Notes under the pieces: generated by a model
Told to the model about the DNA's origin: nothing
What the model saw: only the letters and a program-made list of their open reading frames with translations
The model's database searches: none
Program-made: the position numbers and the translations under genes
Part shown: positions 1 through 8,205 of the stretch, piece after piece
How the letters are laid out: each line of letters begins with the position of its first letter
Position numbering within the stretch: the stretch's first letter is position 1
NCBI GenBank assembly: GCA_031555675.1
Contig: JAVBUB010000165.1
Location: 1-10,776, forward strand
DNA: 10,776 nt
Origin: JAISJU01 sp031555675
GTDB taxonomy: Bacteria; Bacteroidota; Bacteroidia; Bacteroidales; Paludibacteraceae
Direction of reading: 5' to 3'

Positions 1-411
1 AAAAAAGAAGGCGTATTTAAAGGTTTATAAACTTAAATTATGTGAAATATAACAAATCGAAATATTTTTTCACAAATGGAGTGTTTTGAGGTATTAATTG
101 TCAATGAAAGTTAATGGTTTTTATGCTGTAAAACATAAAAATTAATTCAAAATTTAAGGTGCAATATTCAAGATTGTGAAAGATGTTTTTAATACATAAT
201 CTTATATTTTGAATGTTATATATATAATAGTGTATAATATCATTGTTTATATCTTTTCCTAATTTGATTTTTTATTGCGGAAAAGGATTTGTATTTTTAT
301 AGCTCTTAATTTAATAGCGGGATATTATAGGATTATAGATTACTGAATGGCTTATTGATATTCGTTTCTGCTATTTTTTTTGTTTTGTTAATTTATTCAA
401 TTGTTGAAATT
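1..411. other. AT-rich intergenic region upstream of dnaE
   Basis: No convincing gene or RNA gene is seen here. The stretch is very AT-rich. It holds a perfect 8-bp hairpin stem TTTTTATG/CATAAAAA at 118-141 with an 8-nt loop, and a stem ATCTTTTCC/GGAAAAGGAT with one bulged base at 251-288. Neither is followed by a good T-run, so neither is called a terminator. The nearest match to a Bacteroidota -7 box is TATCTTTT at 250-257, one base off TAnnTTTG and without an obvious -33 TTG, so the dnaE promoter is not assigned. Confidence 0.6.
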
Positions 412-3400
412 ATGCCTCCATTTGTTCACTTACACGTTCACTCTCATTATTCTATTCTGGACGGGATGTCCAATATTAAAGACCTGGTTGATAAAGCCAT
501 GAAAACCGGTATGGGTGCTATTGCTCTTACCGATCATGGTAATATGTTTGGCGTAAAAGAGTTTTTTGACTGTGTAAATAAGAAAAACGGCGATGTGCGT
601 GATGCGATAAAAGCGCTGGAGAAACAAATAAAAGAAAATGGAGAATCAGAAGAACTGCAAGCGCAACTAACCGGATTAAAAGCCAAATTATTTAAACCTA
701 TTCTTGGTAGCGAAGTTTATGTAGCCCGTCGTACCCGTTTTGATAGAAATGGGGATGAGGATCGTAGCGGGCATCACCTGGTGTTGTTGGCTAAAAACAA
801 AAAAGGATACCAGAACCTTTGTAAGCTGGTATCTTCCGGTTGGATAGACGGGTATTATTACCGTCCCCGTATTGATAAAGATATATTGGAACAATATAGC
901 GAAGGGCTTATTGTTGCTTCGGCTTGTTTGGGTGGAGAAATTCATAAAAGAATAGAAGCCGGGGATTTGAAAGGCGCCGAAGAAGCCGTTATGTGGTTTA
1001 AAAATATTTTCGGAAACGATTATTATATTGAACTACAACGTCATGAAACCGATAAACCCAATGCCGACAGATTCGTTTTTGAAAAACAGCAAATCCAGAA
1101 TGCAGAGTTGATTAAGTTGGCGCGTAAAACCAATACAAAACTTATTGCAACCAACGATGTTCACTTTGTAGATGAAGATCATGCCGAAGCGCACGACAGA
1201 CTTATTTGCTTAAGTACGGGCAAAGATCTCGATGATCCGAACCGTATGCGCTATACCAAACAAGAGTGGCTGAAAACACCGGAGGAAATGTATCAAATAT
1301 TTTCGGATATACCCGAAGTTTTTGAAAACACAAAGGAAATAGCTGATAAAGTGGAATTCTTCGATATTGATTCAGATGCTATCATGCCGATGTATCCTAT
1401 CGACGAAGGTTTTGGGACAGTGGAAGAGTATAAGGTAAAATATTCGGAAGAAGATTTGCGGCAAGAGTTCGGCGATCGTTTTGATAAACTCGGCGGATTG
1501 GAGAAAATATACCGTATTAAACTCGAAGCCGATTATTTGAAAAAAATATCGCTTGATGGAGCTAAATTCCGCTATGGCGAAAATATAGATGATGAGATCA
1601 TGGAGCGTATCCTTTTTGAGTTGGATACAATGAAAACCATGGGATTTCCCGGTTACTTCCTGATTGTGCAGGATTTCATCAGGGCAGCCCGTGATATGGG
1701 CGTTTCTGTTGGACCCGGACGTGGATCGGCTGCCGGTTCTGTAGTAGCATACTGCTTAAGAATTACAGATATAGATCCGTTGAAATACGACTTGCTTTTT
1801 GAACGTTTCCTGAATCCCGATCGTATCTCCATGCCCGATATTGATATCGACTTTGACGATGATGGTCGTGGGGACGTACTCAAATGGGTAACGGATAAAT
1901 ATGGTAAGGAAAAAGTAGCCCACATTATTACATATGGTACCATGGCCACTAAATCGTCTATTAAAGATGTGGCACGTGTGCAGAAGTTACCATTGTCGGA
2001 GGCAGAACGCCTGACTAAATATGTACCCGATAAATTTCCGGAAGTAAATGGAAAAGCTCTCAAGGTAAATATTGCCAATTGTATTGCAAAGGTGCCGGAG
2101 CTTCGTGATGCCCGCTTCTCAAATGATCAGAATCTTTCTGATACATTGAAATTTGCCGAGATGCTCGAAGGCACTGTTCGCCAAACAGGAGTACATGCTT
2201 GCGGGGTTATTATCGGTGCGGACGATTTGACTAACTTCTGTCCGTTAAGTACAGCTAAAGATAAAGATTCCGGTGAAGATTTGCTGGTAACCCAATATGA
2301 AGGTTCTGTTATAGAAAATGTAGGGCTGATTAAGATGGACTTTCTGGGATTGAAAACCCTGTCCATTATTAAGGAAGCATTAAAAAATATCAAGAAATCG
2401 AAAGGAATAGACATTGATATTGATGCCATTCCTATAGACGATGAGAAAACTTATCAGTTATATAGTAAAGGATTAACTACGGGAACATTTCAGTTCGAGT
2501 CTTCCGGAATGCAACAACATTTGCGTAATCTTCAACCCACCAAGTTTGAAGATCTTATTGCCATGAATGCCTTGTACCGACCCGGACCGATGCAGTATAT
2601 CCCATCGTTTATTAACCGTAAACATGGACGAGAGGAGATAGAGTACGATTTTGATGTAATGGAAAAACGTTTGAAAGATACCTATGGTATTACCGTTTAC
2701 CAGGAACAGGTCATGCTTTTGAGTCGCGATTTGGCCGGATTTACCCGCGGACAATCCGACGAATTGCGTAAAGCCATGGGTAAAAAAATGGTTGATAAAA
2801 TGGCTGCCCTGAAAGAAAAATTTATTGAAGGAGCCACTAAAAATGGATTTGCTCCTTTAGCGAAGCTCGAAAAAATATGGAATGACTGGGCCGAGTTTGC
2901 CAAATATGCTTTTAATAAATCTCATGCTACCTGCTATTCATGGATATCTTACCAAACCGCTTACCTGAAAGCTCATTATCCCGGACAGTTTATGGCGGCC
3001 AACTTAACCCGCAATAAAGATAATATCTCGGAAATTACCAAGTTTATGGACGAATGCCGCAATTTGGGAATTAATGTGCTGGGTCCTGATATAAATGAAA
3101 GTGAGCTGAATTTTACTACTAATAAGGAAGGCGATATTCGTTTTGGACTAGGTGGAGTAAAAGGGGTAGGAGAGGGTGCTGTGGAGCAAATTATCAAAGA
3201 AAGAGAGAAAAATGGTCCATTTACCGGCATCTTTAATTTTGTGGAAAGAGTAAACCTGTCTGCCTGTAACCGTAAAAACATTGAAAGCCTTGCATTAGCC
3301 GGAGCTTTTGACAATTTTCCGGAGATTAAACGTGAAGATTTTTTTGAAATGAATACAAAAGCAGAGCAGTTTTCGGAAGTATTGATCCGGTATGGCAATA

Positions 3401-4191
3401 TGTTCCAAGTAGATTCCAATACACAAAAAATGTCACTGTTTGGCGGAGAAGAAGATATAGCCATAGCCAAGCCCGAAATACCCAAATCGCCTCAATGGTC
3501 GAACTTGGAAAGGTTGAATAAAGAAAAAGAGTTGGTAGGTATTTATATCTCCGCTCACCCGTTGGATAATTACAAGTTTGAAATGAAACATATTTGTAAT
3601 GTGCAGGCGGCGGAATTAAAAGAAAACTTGGAAGCCTTTAAAACAAAAGGGGAAGTGCGTATTGGCGGAATTATTACGACAGTGAGGCAGGCTCGTACAA
3701 AAAATGATAAACCATTTGGCGTATTTACACTCGAAGATTACAGTGGAGCCAGGGAATTTGCCCTTTTTGGAGACGACTATCTGAATTTTTATAATAAATA
3801 CGCCCAACCCAATCTTTATATAATGGTCACAGGAAAAGTACAGGAAAGAGGAGCCGATTGGAAGTTTAAAGCAAAAACAGATCCCAATTTACCGAAAGAA
3901 TACGAATTTAAGGTTCAGAAAATAACCATGCTTCCGGATGTGAAAGATAGTTTGGTGGAAAAAATTTATATTAATATTAATGTAGATAATATCAATAAAG
4001 ATTTTTGCGATGAGTTTTTGAATGTAACACAAGAACACAGAGGAAATGTGTCGCTATACTTCAATGTATATGAAAACCAGAATAAGCTGGAATTGTATGC
4101 CCGCGACAGGAAAATATCATTATCTAAAGAAATGATAGACTATCTGGAAAAAAATGAAAAACATGAAATTTTTGAATTGAGGGTAGGATGA
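412..4191 (+). CDS. dnaE: DNA polymerase III subunit alpha (DnaE)
   Basis: Catalytic subunit of the replicative DNA polymerase III holoenzyme, a C-family polymerase; 1259 residues from ATG 412. The frame is open upstream to a TTG at 355, but that adds a 19-residue hydrophobic leader before MPPFVHLHVHSHYS, the usual DnaE N-terminus, so ATG 412 is preferred. Domains in order: PHP (about 1-260) with HLH at 6-8, TDHG ending at 43, GSE at 99-101, HH at 121-122, SAC at 170-172 and NDVH at 248-251. A charged insertion near residues 60-95 resembles one I recall in other Bacteroidota DnaE. The palm holds GPGRGSAAGS, the PDIDIDF acidic motif (475-481) and the third catalytic Asp in KMDFLGL (D643). Then follow the YRPGPM region, a helix-hairpin-helix (GLGGVKGVGEGA), QKMSLF at 1005-1010 as a probable beta-clamp-binding motif, and an OB-fold. 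Length is normal and no damage is seen. Cytoplasmic. Confidence 0.97.
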   Translation: MPPFVHLHVHSHYSILDGMSNIKDLVDKAMKTGMGAIALTDHGNMFGVKEFFDCVNKKNGDVRDAIKALEKQIKENGESEELQAQLTGLKAKLFKPILGSEVYVARRTRFDRNGDEDRSGHHLVLLAKNKKGYQNLCKLVSSGWIDGYYYRPRIDKDILEQYSEGLIVASACLGGEIHKRIEAGDLKGAEEAVMWFKNIFGNDYYIELQRHETDKPNADRFVFEKQQIQNAELIKLARKTNTKLIATNDVHFVDEDHAEAHDRLICLSTGKDLDDPNRMRYTKQEWLKTPEEMYQIFSDIPEVFENTKEIADKVEFFDIDSDAIMPMYPIDEGFGTVEEYKVKYSEEDLRQEFGDRFDKLGGLEKIYRIKLEADYLKKISLDGAKFRYGENIDDEIMERILFELDTMKTMGFPGYFLIVQDFIRAARDMGVSVGPGRGSAAGSVVAYCLRITDIDPLKYDLLFERFLNPDRISMPDIDIDFDDDGRGDVLKWVTDKYGKEKVAHIITYGTMATKSSIKDVARVQKLPLSEAERLTKYVPDKFPEVNGKALKVNIANCIAKVPELRDARFSNDQNLSDTLKFAEMLEGTVRQTGVHACGVIIGADDLTNFCPLSTAKDKDSGEDLLVTQYEGSVIENVGLIKMDFLGLKTLSIIKEALKNIKKSKGIDIDIDAIPIDDEKTYQLYSKGLTTGTFQFESSGMQQHLRNLQPTKFEDLIAMNALYRPGPMQYIPSFINRKHGREEIEYDFDVMEKRLKDTYGITVYQEQVMLLSRDLAGFTRGQSDELRKAMGKKMVDKMAALKEKFIEGATKNGFAPLAKLEKIWNDWAEFAKYAFNKSHATCYSWISYQTAYLKAHYPGQFMAANLTRNKDNISEITKFMDECRNLGINVLGPDINESELNFTTNKEGDIRFGLGGVKGVGEGAVEQIIKEREKNGPFTGIFNFVERVNLSACNRKNIESLALAGAFDNFPEIKREDFFEMNTKAEQFSEVLIRYGNMFQVDSNTQKMSLFGGEEDIAIAKPEIPKSPQWSNLERLNKEKELVGIYISAHPLDNYKFEMKHICNVQAAELKENLEAFKTKGEVRIGGIITTVRQARTKNDKPFGVFTLEDYSGAREFALFGDDYLNFYNKYAQPNLYIMVTGKVQERGADWKFKAKTDPNLPKEYEFKVQKITMLPDVKDSLVEKIYININVDNINKDFCDEFLNVTQEHRGNVSLYFNVYENQNKLELYARDRKISLSKEMIDYLEKNEKHEIFELRVG

Positions 4192-4194
4192 AGC

Positions 4195-4461
4195 AAGTTA
4201 TGCGAATCAAGGATTGAAATAATGTTCCGATTGTCACACAATGTCCCGAAGGGACTAAAAGTGAATAACCGTGAGTGGAACTCACGGAGAAAGGAAAACC
4301 AAACGAATCCCGTCCCTGCAAGGGGCGAATATCATATTTTCGCTGTTTGCCCCTTGCAGGGACAAGGTTCAGGCTTGTATTCCCGCCACGGGTTTTACCC
4401 GAGGTTATTCATATTTGCCCACTTCGTGGACACTATATTCAACCCTTGATTCGCATAAGTT
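4195..4461. repeat. 267-bp palindromic element with terminal inverted repeats and mirrored hairpins (MITE/REP-like)
   Basis: Starts three bases after the dnaE stop. The ends are 24-bp inverted repeats (4195-4218 and 4438-4461, 22 of 24 pairs; core TTATGCGAATCAAGG). Moving inward, the arms mirror each other: hairpin GTCCCgaaGGGAC (4243-4255) opposite 4417-4431; TGAATAACC (4262-4270) opposite GGTTATTCA (4403-4411); a 19-nt hairpin at 4269-4287 opposite a 19-nt hairpin at 4386-4404; and a perfect 15-bp pair GTCCCTGCAAGGGGC (4312-4326) with 4349-4363 around the centre. The left arm has one extra hairpin, ATTGTcacACAAT (4230-4242). There is no transposase and no credible ORF. This architecture suggests a non-autonomous repeated element or a strongly structured RNA segment; which of these, and its copy number, cannot be told from one copy. 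Confidence 0.8.
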
Positions 4462-4728
4462 ATAAAGTTTAAATGTGATAAGGTTTATAAAGCAAAGAAA
4501 CGCTACTTTATAACTTTATAAACTGTTTTTAAATACTAAAAATATATATCTATTTGCATATGTAATTTGGTTAGAATATGCACCCTTTTTTTGATCTTGT
4601 GCTATTTGTTAACGCCGATTGATATTGATTTGTAGAAAATAAAAATATTAACTAAAAAGCAGAGATAAACTTTTGTAAAGATCAAAAATTTTGCTTTGCT
4701 TTGTAGTCTGAAAATTTGAAAAAATAAA
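4462..4728. other. AT-rich intergenic region before trxA with a 10-bp inverted repeat
   Basis: No gene is visible. GTTTATAAAG (4483-4492) and CTTTATAAAC (4514-4523) form a perfect 10-bp inverted repeat with a 21-nt spacer. An extra TTATAAAG (4460-4467) and CTTTATAA (4506-4513) lie next to it, so the stretch looks like a decayed repeat of an ACTTTATAA-type motif. No exact TAnnTTTG box was found, so the trxA promoter is unassigned. Confidence 0.5.
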
Positions 4729-5055
4729 ATGGGAAATAATATGGTAGAAATTACGGATGCCAATTTTGATGAGTTGGTGTTGAAGTCGGATAAACTTGTT
4801 TTAGTTGATTTTTGGGCAGAATGGTGTGGGCCATGCCGTATGTTAACTCCAATTGTTGAAGAAATGTCAACTGAGTATGAAGGAAAAGTAGTGATCGGAA
4901 AAATAGATGTAGACAACAATCCAGATGTTTGCAGCAAATATGGAATCCGGAATATTCCGACTATTTTATTCTTTAAAAACGGAGAAATCGCAGAAAAACA
5001 AGTTGGTGCTGCTCCTAAAAACACATTGGTTTCTAAAGTAGAATCATTGATTTAA
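4729..5055 (+). CDS. trxA: Thioredoxin (TrxA)
   Basis: Small cytoplasmic thiol-disulfide oxidoreductase that reduces protein disulfides and is itself recycled by thioredoxin reductase. The 108-residue reading contains one complete thioredoxin fold: LVDFWAEWCGPCRM with the CGPC redox pair (Cys33 and Cys36 in this numbering), KIDVDNNPDVCSKYGIRNIPT carrying the cis-proline, and FFKNGE leading to the last helix. Two starts are possible: ATG 4729, preceded by an A-rich stretch typical of Bacteroidota, and in-frame ATG 4741, which gives MVEITDANF and 104 residues, closer to the MALEITDSNF start I recall for Bacteroidales TrxA. Outer coordinates are given; the shorter form is about equally plausible. 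It follows dnaE after 537 bp of noncoding DNA, so it probably has its own promoter, and a hairpin terminator lies just downstream. Confidence 0.95.
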   Translation: MGNNMVEITDANFDELVLKSDKLVLVDFWAEWCGPCRMLTPIVEEMSTEYEGKVVIGKIDVDNNPDVCSKYGIRNIPTILFFKNGEIAEKQVGAAPKNTLVSKVESLI

Positions 5056-5078
5056 TTATCATACGAAAAATAAAAAGT

Positions 5079-5110
5079 AAGAGCTGTTCAGTAATTTGGG
5101 CAGCTTTTAT
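5079..5110 (+). terminator. Rho-independent terminator after trxA
   Basis: The 11-bp stem AAGAGCTGTTC (5079-5089) pairs with GGGCAGCTTTT (5098-5108), including three G-T wobbles, around the 8-nt loop AGTAATTT. The stem closes with a T-rich 3' side (TTTTATTGTT) and an A-rich 5' side. It begins 23 bases after the trxA stop, as expected for a trxA terminator. Confidence 0.8.
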
Positions 5111-5183
5111 TGTTAAAAGCAGGTAAATAAAAGATTTTGTGTGTTTTGATTGATATTTAGACATTGATAGATATTTGCTTTGC

Positions 5184-5250
5184 GATATTCATTGAAATCA
5201 GGATTATCTGAATATCTTTTCATCTGAATATCTTAATATCAATGAATATC
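5184..5250. repeat. Inverted and direct TGAATATC repeats upstream of mazG
   Basis: GATATTCATTGA (5184-5195) and TCAATGAATATC (5239-5250) form a perfect 12-bp inverted repeat with a 43-nt spacer. Inside it, the 13-mer ATCTGAATATCTT occurs twice, at 5206-5218 and 5222-5234 (16-bp period). The octamer TGAATATC therefore appears three times on this strand, and its reverse complement once. It could be low-complexity intergenic repeat or a cluster of protein-binding sites. Confidence 0.6.
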
Positions 5251-5266
5251 AAAAAAATAAATAATT

Positions 5267-5274
5267 TAGATTTG
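5267..5274 (+). promoter_or_regulatory. Candidate mazG promoter, -7 box TAGATTTG
   Basis: TAGATTTG matches the Bacteroidota -7 consensus TAnnTTTG exactly and ends 16 bases before the mazG ATG. No clear -33 TTG is seen at the expected distance; that position falls at or near the right arm of the TGAATATC inverted repeat. Moderate support only. Confidence 0.45.
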
Positions 5275-5290
5275 ACTAAATAATATACTT

Positions 5291-6070
5291 ATGAACGAAA
5301 AATTGCAATCATTCGAACGCTTACTGAGCATCATGAAAGAACTCAGGGCCAAATGTCCCTGGGATAAGAAGCAAACTTTCGAAAGCCTTCGTACCAATAC
5401 AATCGAAGAAACTTACGAGTTGAGCGAAGCCATTCTATCTAAGGATATGCAAAATATTAAAAAAGAATTGGGCGACCTGTTGTTGCATATTGTTTTTTAT
5501 GCTGAAATAGGTTCCGAAACCAACAATTTTGACATAAAAGATGTTTGCGACGCTCTTTGCGACAAACTCATTTATCGCCATCCGCATATCTTTAGTACTA
5601 CCAATGTAGAAAATGCTACGGAAGTGGAACAAAACTGGGAAAAACTCAAATTAAAAGAAAAAGACGGCAATAAAACCGTGTTATCCGGCGTACCCGCATC
5701 GCTTCCTGCGCTGGTTAAAGCCTATCGTATGCAAGATAAAGCCCGTAGTGTTGGCTTTGATTGGGATGAAAAAGAACAGGTTTGGGACAAAGTGCAGGAA
5801 GAAATAGGTGAGCTAAAGGTTGAAATAGATAAGCAGGATCAAAACAAGATGGAAGAAGAATTTGGCGACTTGCTGTTCAGCCTTGTGAATGCCGCGAGAT
5901 TGTATGATATTAATCCTGATACTGCGCTGGAAAGAACTAATCAAAAATTTCGCGACCGTTTCAATTACCTTGAATCCAGAACTATTACACAAGGGAAATC
6001 TCTTCACGATATGACTTTGGAAGAAATGGATGTGATTTGGGAAGAAGCCAAAAGAAGAGAGAAAAAGTAA
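5291..6070 (+). CDS. mazG: Nucleoside triphosphate pyrophosphohydrolase (MazG)
   Basis: Hydrolyses nucleoside triphosphates to monophosphates and pyrophosphate, cleaning noncanonical or excess NTPs from the cytoplasmic pool. The 259 residues match the long two-domain MazG type. The N-terminal copy has LRAKCPWDKKQTFESL, the acidic metal-binding EETYE (39-43) and ELGDLL (59-64). The link carries the usual GVPASLPAL and KARSVGFDWD. The C-terminal copy has EEIGEL (170-175) and EEFGDLLFSLVNAARL (starting at about 189). The tail SLHDMTLEEMDVIWEEAK is characteristic of the family. ATG 5291 is the natural start because the protein begins in the usual place. It is probably a separate unit from trxA, since a terminator and 235 bp lie between, and it ends 30 bp from the convergent recG stop. 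Confidence 0.95.
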   Translation: MNEKLQSFERLLSIMKELRAKCPWDKKQTFESLRTNTIEETYELSEAILSKDMQNIKKELGDLLLHIVFYAEIGSETNNFDIKDVCDALCDKLIYRHPHIFSTTNVENATEVEQNWEKLKLKEKDGNKTVLSGVPASLPALVKAYRMQDKARSVGFDWDEKEQVWDKVQEEIGELKVEIDKQDQNKMEEEFGDLLFSLVNAARLYDINPDTALERTNQKFRDRFNYLESRTITQGKSLHDMTLEEMDVIWEEAKRREKK

Positions 6071-6082
6071 AGGTTGGCAGCG

Positions 6083-6100
6083 TGTAAAATCTATTTTACA
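6083..6100. terminator. AT-rich hairpin between convergent mazG and recG
   Basis: TGTAAAAT (6083-6090) and ATTTTACA (6093-6100) are perfect inverted repeats two bases apart, filling much of the 30-bp gap between the two convergent stop codons. It could serve as a weak bidirectional terminator, but the stem is AT-only apart from one pair and lacks a strong T-run. Low confidence in function. Confidence 0.35.
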
Positions 6101-8197
6101 TTAACTGATTATACTCCAATTTACCTTGTTTTTCATTAACTTATCCAGTTGTTTTGCCAAAATATAATTCTCGTTTTTTTGCAGCAGTGGATCATTGTCA
6201 AGAACTTCCGAAGCCACTTTGCGGGCATGTTGCAGTAAATAAGCGTCTTTGGCCAGGTCGGCTATTTTTAAATTAAAAGGCAAACCGCTTTGCAAAGTGC
6301 CGTCCATATCTCCCGGGCCACGCATTTTAAGGTCAGATTCGGCAATCTCGAAACCATCATTGCTTTGTACCATGATCTGTAACCGTTTGCGCGTTTCGCT
6401 CGATATTTTGAAAGAACTCATCAGCAAACAATAAGACTGGTCGGCACCACGTCCCACACGCCCACGCAACTGGTGCAACTGTGATAGCCCGAAACGCTCT
6501 GCGTTTTCGATGACCATTACCGAAGCGTTGGGCACATTTACACCTACTTCTATTACTGTAGTGGCCACCATTATTTGTGTTTCTCCGGAAACAAAACGCC
6601 TCATTTCGGCATCTTTCTCTGCCGGTTTCAGTTTTCCGTGTACCATGCTGATTTGGTATTCAGGAAAAGCATTTTTCATATATTCGAATCCTTCTTCCAG
6701 ATTTTTTAAATCCATTTTCTCGGACTCCTGAATTAACGGATAAACCACGTAAACCTGACGGCCCTCTTCTATTTCCTTTTTCAGGAAGCGGTTCAGAGAA
6801 TTACGCTTGTTGTCGAAATAATGGTAGGTTTGTATAGGTTTTCGTCCGGGGGGCAACTCGTCTATTACCGATACACTAAGATCGCCATAAATAGTCATGG
6901 CCAAGGTGCGCGGAATAGGTGTTGCCGTCATTACCAAAATGTGTGGTGGATTCACGTTTTTCCGCCACAGTTTGGAACGCTGTTCTACACCAAAGCGGTG
7001 TTGCTCGTCGATAATTACCATACCGAGGTTTTTAAAAACCACCACTTCCTCTATCAACGCGTGCGTCCCGATAAGGATATGTAATTCTCCGCTTAATAAC
7101 TGCTCATGAATCTTTTCCCGTTCCTTCTTTTTGGTGGAACCTGTCAGTAAAGCCACATTTACACCGAGTCCTTCGAGCATTTTATGAATGCCTTCAAAAT
7201 GTTGTGTGGCCAATATCTCGGTGGGCGCCATCATGCTCGCCTGAAATCCGTTGTCTATGGCCATAAGCATACTCATGAGTGCCACTAGTGTTTTGCCGCT
7301 ACCCACATCTCCTTGTAAAAGACGGTTCATTTGCTTGCCACTGCCTACATTTATCCGTATTTCCCTCAATACCCGTTTTTGGGCGTTGGTTAATGCAAAA
7401 GGCAAATGCTTTTCATAAAAAGTATTGAAATAATGGCCAATTTGAGAAAATTCAAATCCCTTGAAATTCTGTTCCCGCTGTTTGGCTTTTTTCAGGATAC
7501 TTAGCTGAATATAAAATAATTCTTCGAATTTCAACCGGTGCTGAGCTTTGTTCAGTAAATCTATACTCTTGGGAAAATGAATATTAATAATAGACTGATT
7601 AAGTTGCAACAAATTATTTTGTTGAAGAATATAAGCTGGCAATGTTTCTGTGAGTGGGTTGTTCACAATTTGTTGTATGACCGAGAAAATGATTTTTTGC
7701 ATGGCCTTTGAATTCAGGTAACTGCTCTTCATCTTTTCTGTCGTGTTGTACAACGCTTGTAGTCCTACATTACGTTTTTCATTTTCGGCATTAAACTCTT
7801 CTATTTCAGGGTGTACAATGTTATAATGACTGCCAAATAGGCCAGGCTTACCGAAAACCAGGTAATCTTTACCGTCTTTATATTTATCCTGTATATACTT
7901 AATGCCTTTAAACCAAACCAATTCCACGCTTCCCGTGCCATCCGAAAGAATAGCGGTATATCTCGCATTCCTACCTTCGCCGACCATCTGGAAATTCGAG
8001 ATTTTTCCTTTCAGTTGCACATAAGGCATGTTGCCGCTAAGCTCATGAATATAGAATATGCGACTACGGTCTACATATTTGTAAGGAAAATAATACAGCA
8101 AATCTTCAACTGAATTGATTTCCAGTTCTTTTTGCAGTATATTGGCTTTTTTAGGCCCAACACCCGGAAGAAATTTTATGTCGGTAATGATAGACAT
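6101..8197 (-). CDS. recG: ATP-dependent DNA helicase RecG
   Basis: Branch-migrating helicase that processes stalled replication forks, Holliday junctions and R-loops. At 698 residues it is full length for the family. The N-terminus has the helix-hairpin-helix-like KFLPGVGPKKA and LLYYFPYKYVDRS, then the wedge OB-fold (about 55-150). Helicase motifs follow: GDVGSGKT Walker A (296-303), DEQH Walker B (397-400), TATPIPRT (424-431), then TTVIEVGVNVPNA and QLHQLRGRVGRG (motifs V-VI, RGRVGRG ending at 584). The C-terminus has FEIAESDLKMRGPGDMDGT, the RecG-specific region. ATG 8197 is the only good start: upstream, the frame runs through a 12-bp repeat with no ATG, GTG or TTG back to the preceding gene's stop. 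It is probably transcribed with ispD and the COG2865-type gene. Confidence 0.97.
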   Translation of the reverse strand: MSIITDIKFLPGVGPKKANILQKELEINSVEDLLYYFPYKYVDRSRIFYIHELSGNMPYVQLKGKISNFQMVGEGRNARYTAILSDGTGSVELVWFKGIKYIQDKYKDGKDYLVFGKPGLFGSHYNIVHPEIEEFNAENEKRNVGLQALYNTTEKMKSSYLNSKAMQKIIFSVIQQIVNNPLTETLPAYILQQNNLLQLNQSIINIHFPKSIDLLNKAQHRLKFEELFYIQLSILKKAKQREQNFKGFEFSQIGHYFNTFYEKHLPFALTNAQKRVLREIRINVGSGKQMNRLLQGDVGSGKTLVALMSMLMAIDNGFQASMMAPTEILATQHFEGIHKMLEGLGVNVALLTGSTKKKEREKIHEQLLSGELHILIGTHALIEEVVVFKNLGMVIIDEQHRFGVEQRSKLWRKNVNPPHILVMTATPIPRTLAMTIYGDLSVSVIDELPPGRKPIQTYHYFDNKRNSLNRFLKKEIEEGRQVYVVYPLIQESEKMDLKNLEEGFEYMKNAFPEYQISMVHGKLKPAEKDAEMRRFVSGETQIMVATTVIEVGVNVPNASVMVIENAERFGLSQLHQLRGRVGRGADQSYCLLMSSFKISSETRKRLQIMVQSNDGFEIAESDLKMRGPGDMDGTLQSGLPFNLKIADLAKDAYLLQHARKVASEVLDNDPLLQKNENYILAKQLDKLMKNKVNWSIIS

Positions 8198-8205
8198 TAT
8201 TTCAC

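Noticed and set aside
355..411. TTG-initiated 19-residue hydrophobic extension of DnaE
   Set aside because: DnaE is cytoplasmic and the conserved family N-terminus begins at ATG 412; the extension is a by-chance open frame in AT-rich DNA.
2976..3485. 169-codon minus-strand frame inside dnaE
   Set aside because: Shadow frame of a highly conserved gene; its Ser/Pro/Leu-rich composition is typical of antisense reading.
4195..4461. Complete insertion sequence
   Set aside because: Inverted ends are present but there is no transposase frame and no obvious target duplication, so only a non-autonomous or structural element can be claimed.
4222..4472. Overlapping short plus-strand frames of 64-75 codons after dnaE
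   Set aside because: They lie across the palindromic element in three frames, have no family signature, and are open only because the element is less AT-rich.
4602..5024. 140-codon minus-strand frame opposite trxA
   Set aside because: It is antisense to a clear thioredoxin gene and shows no domain of its own.
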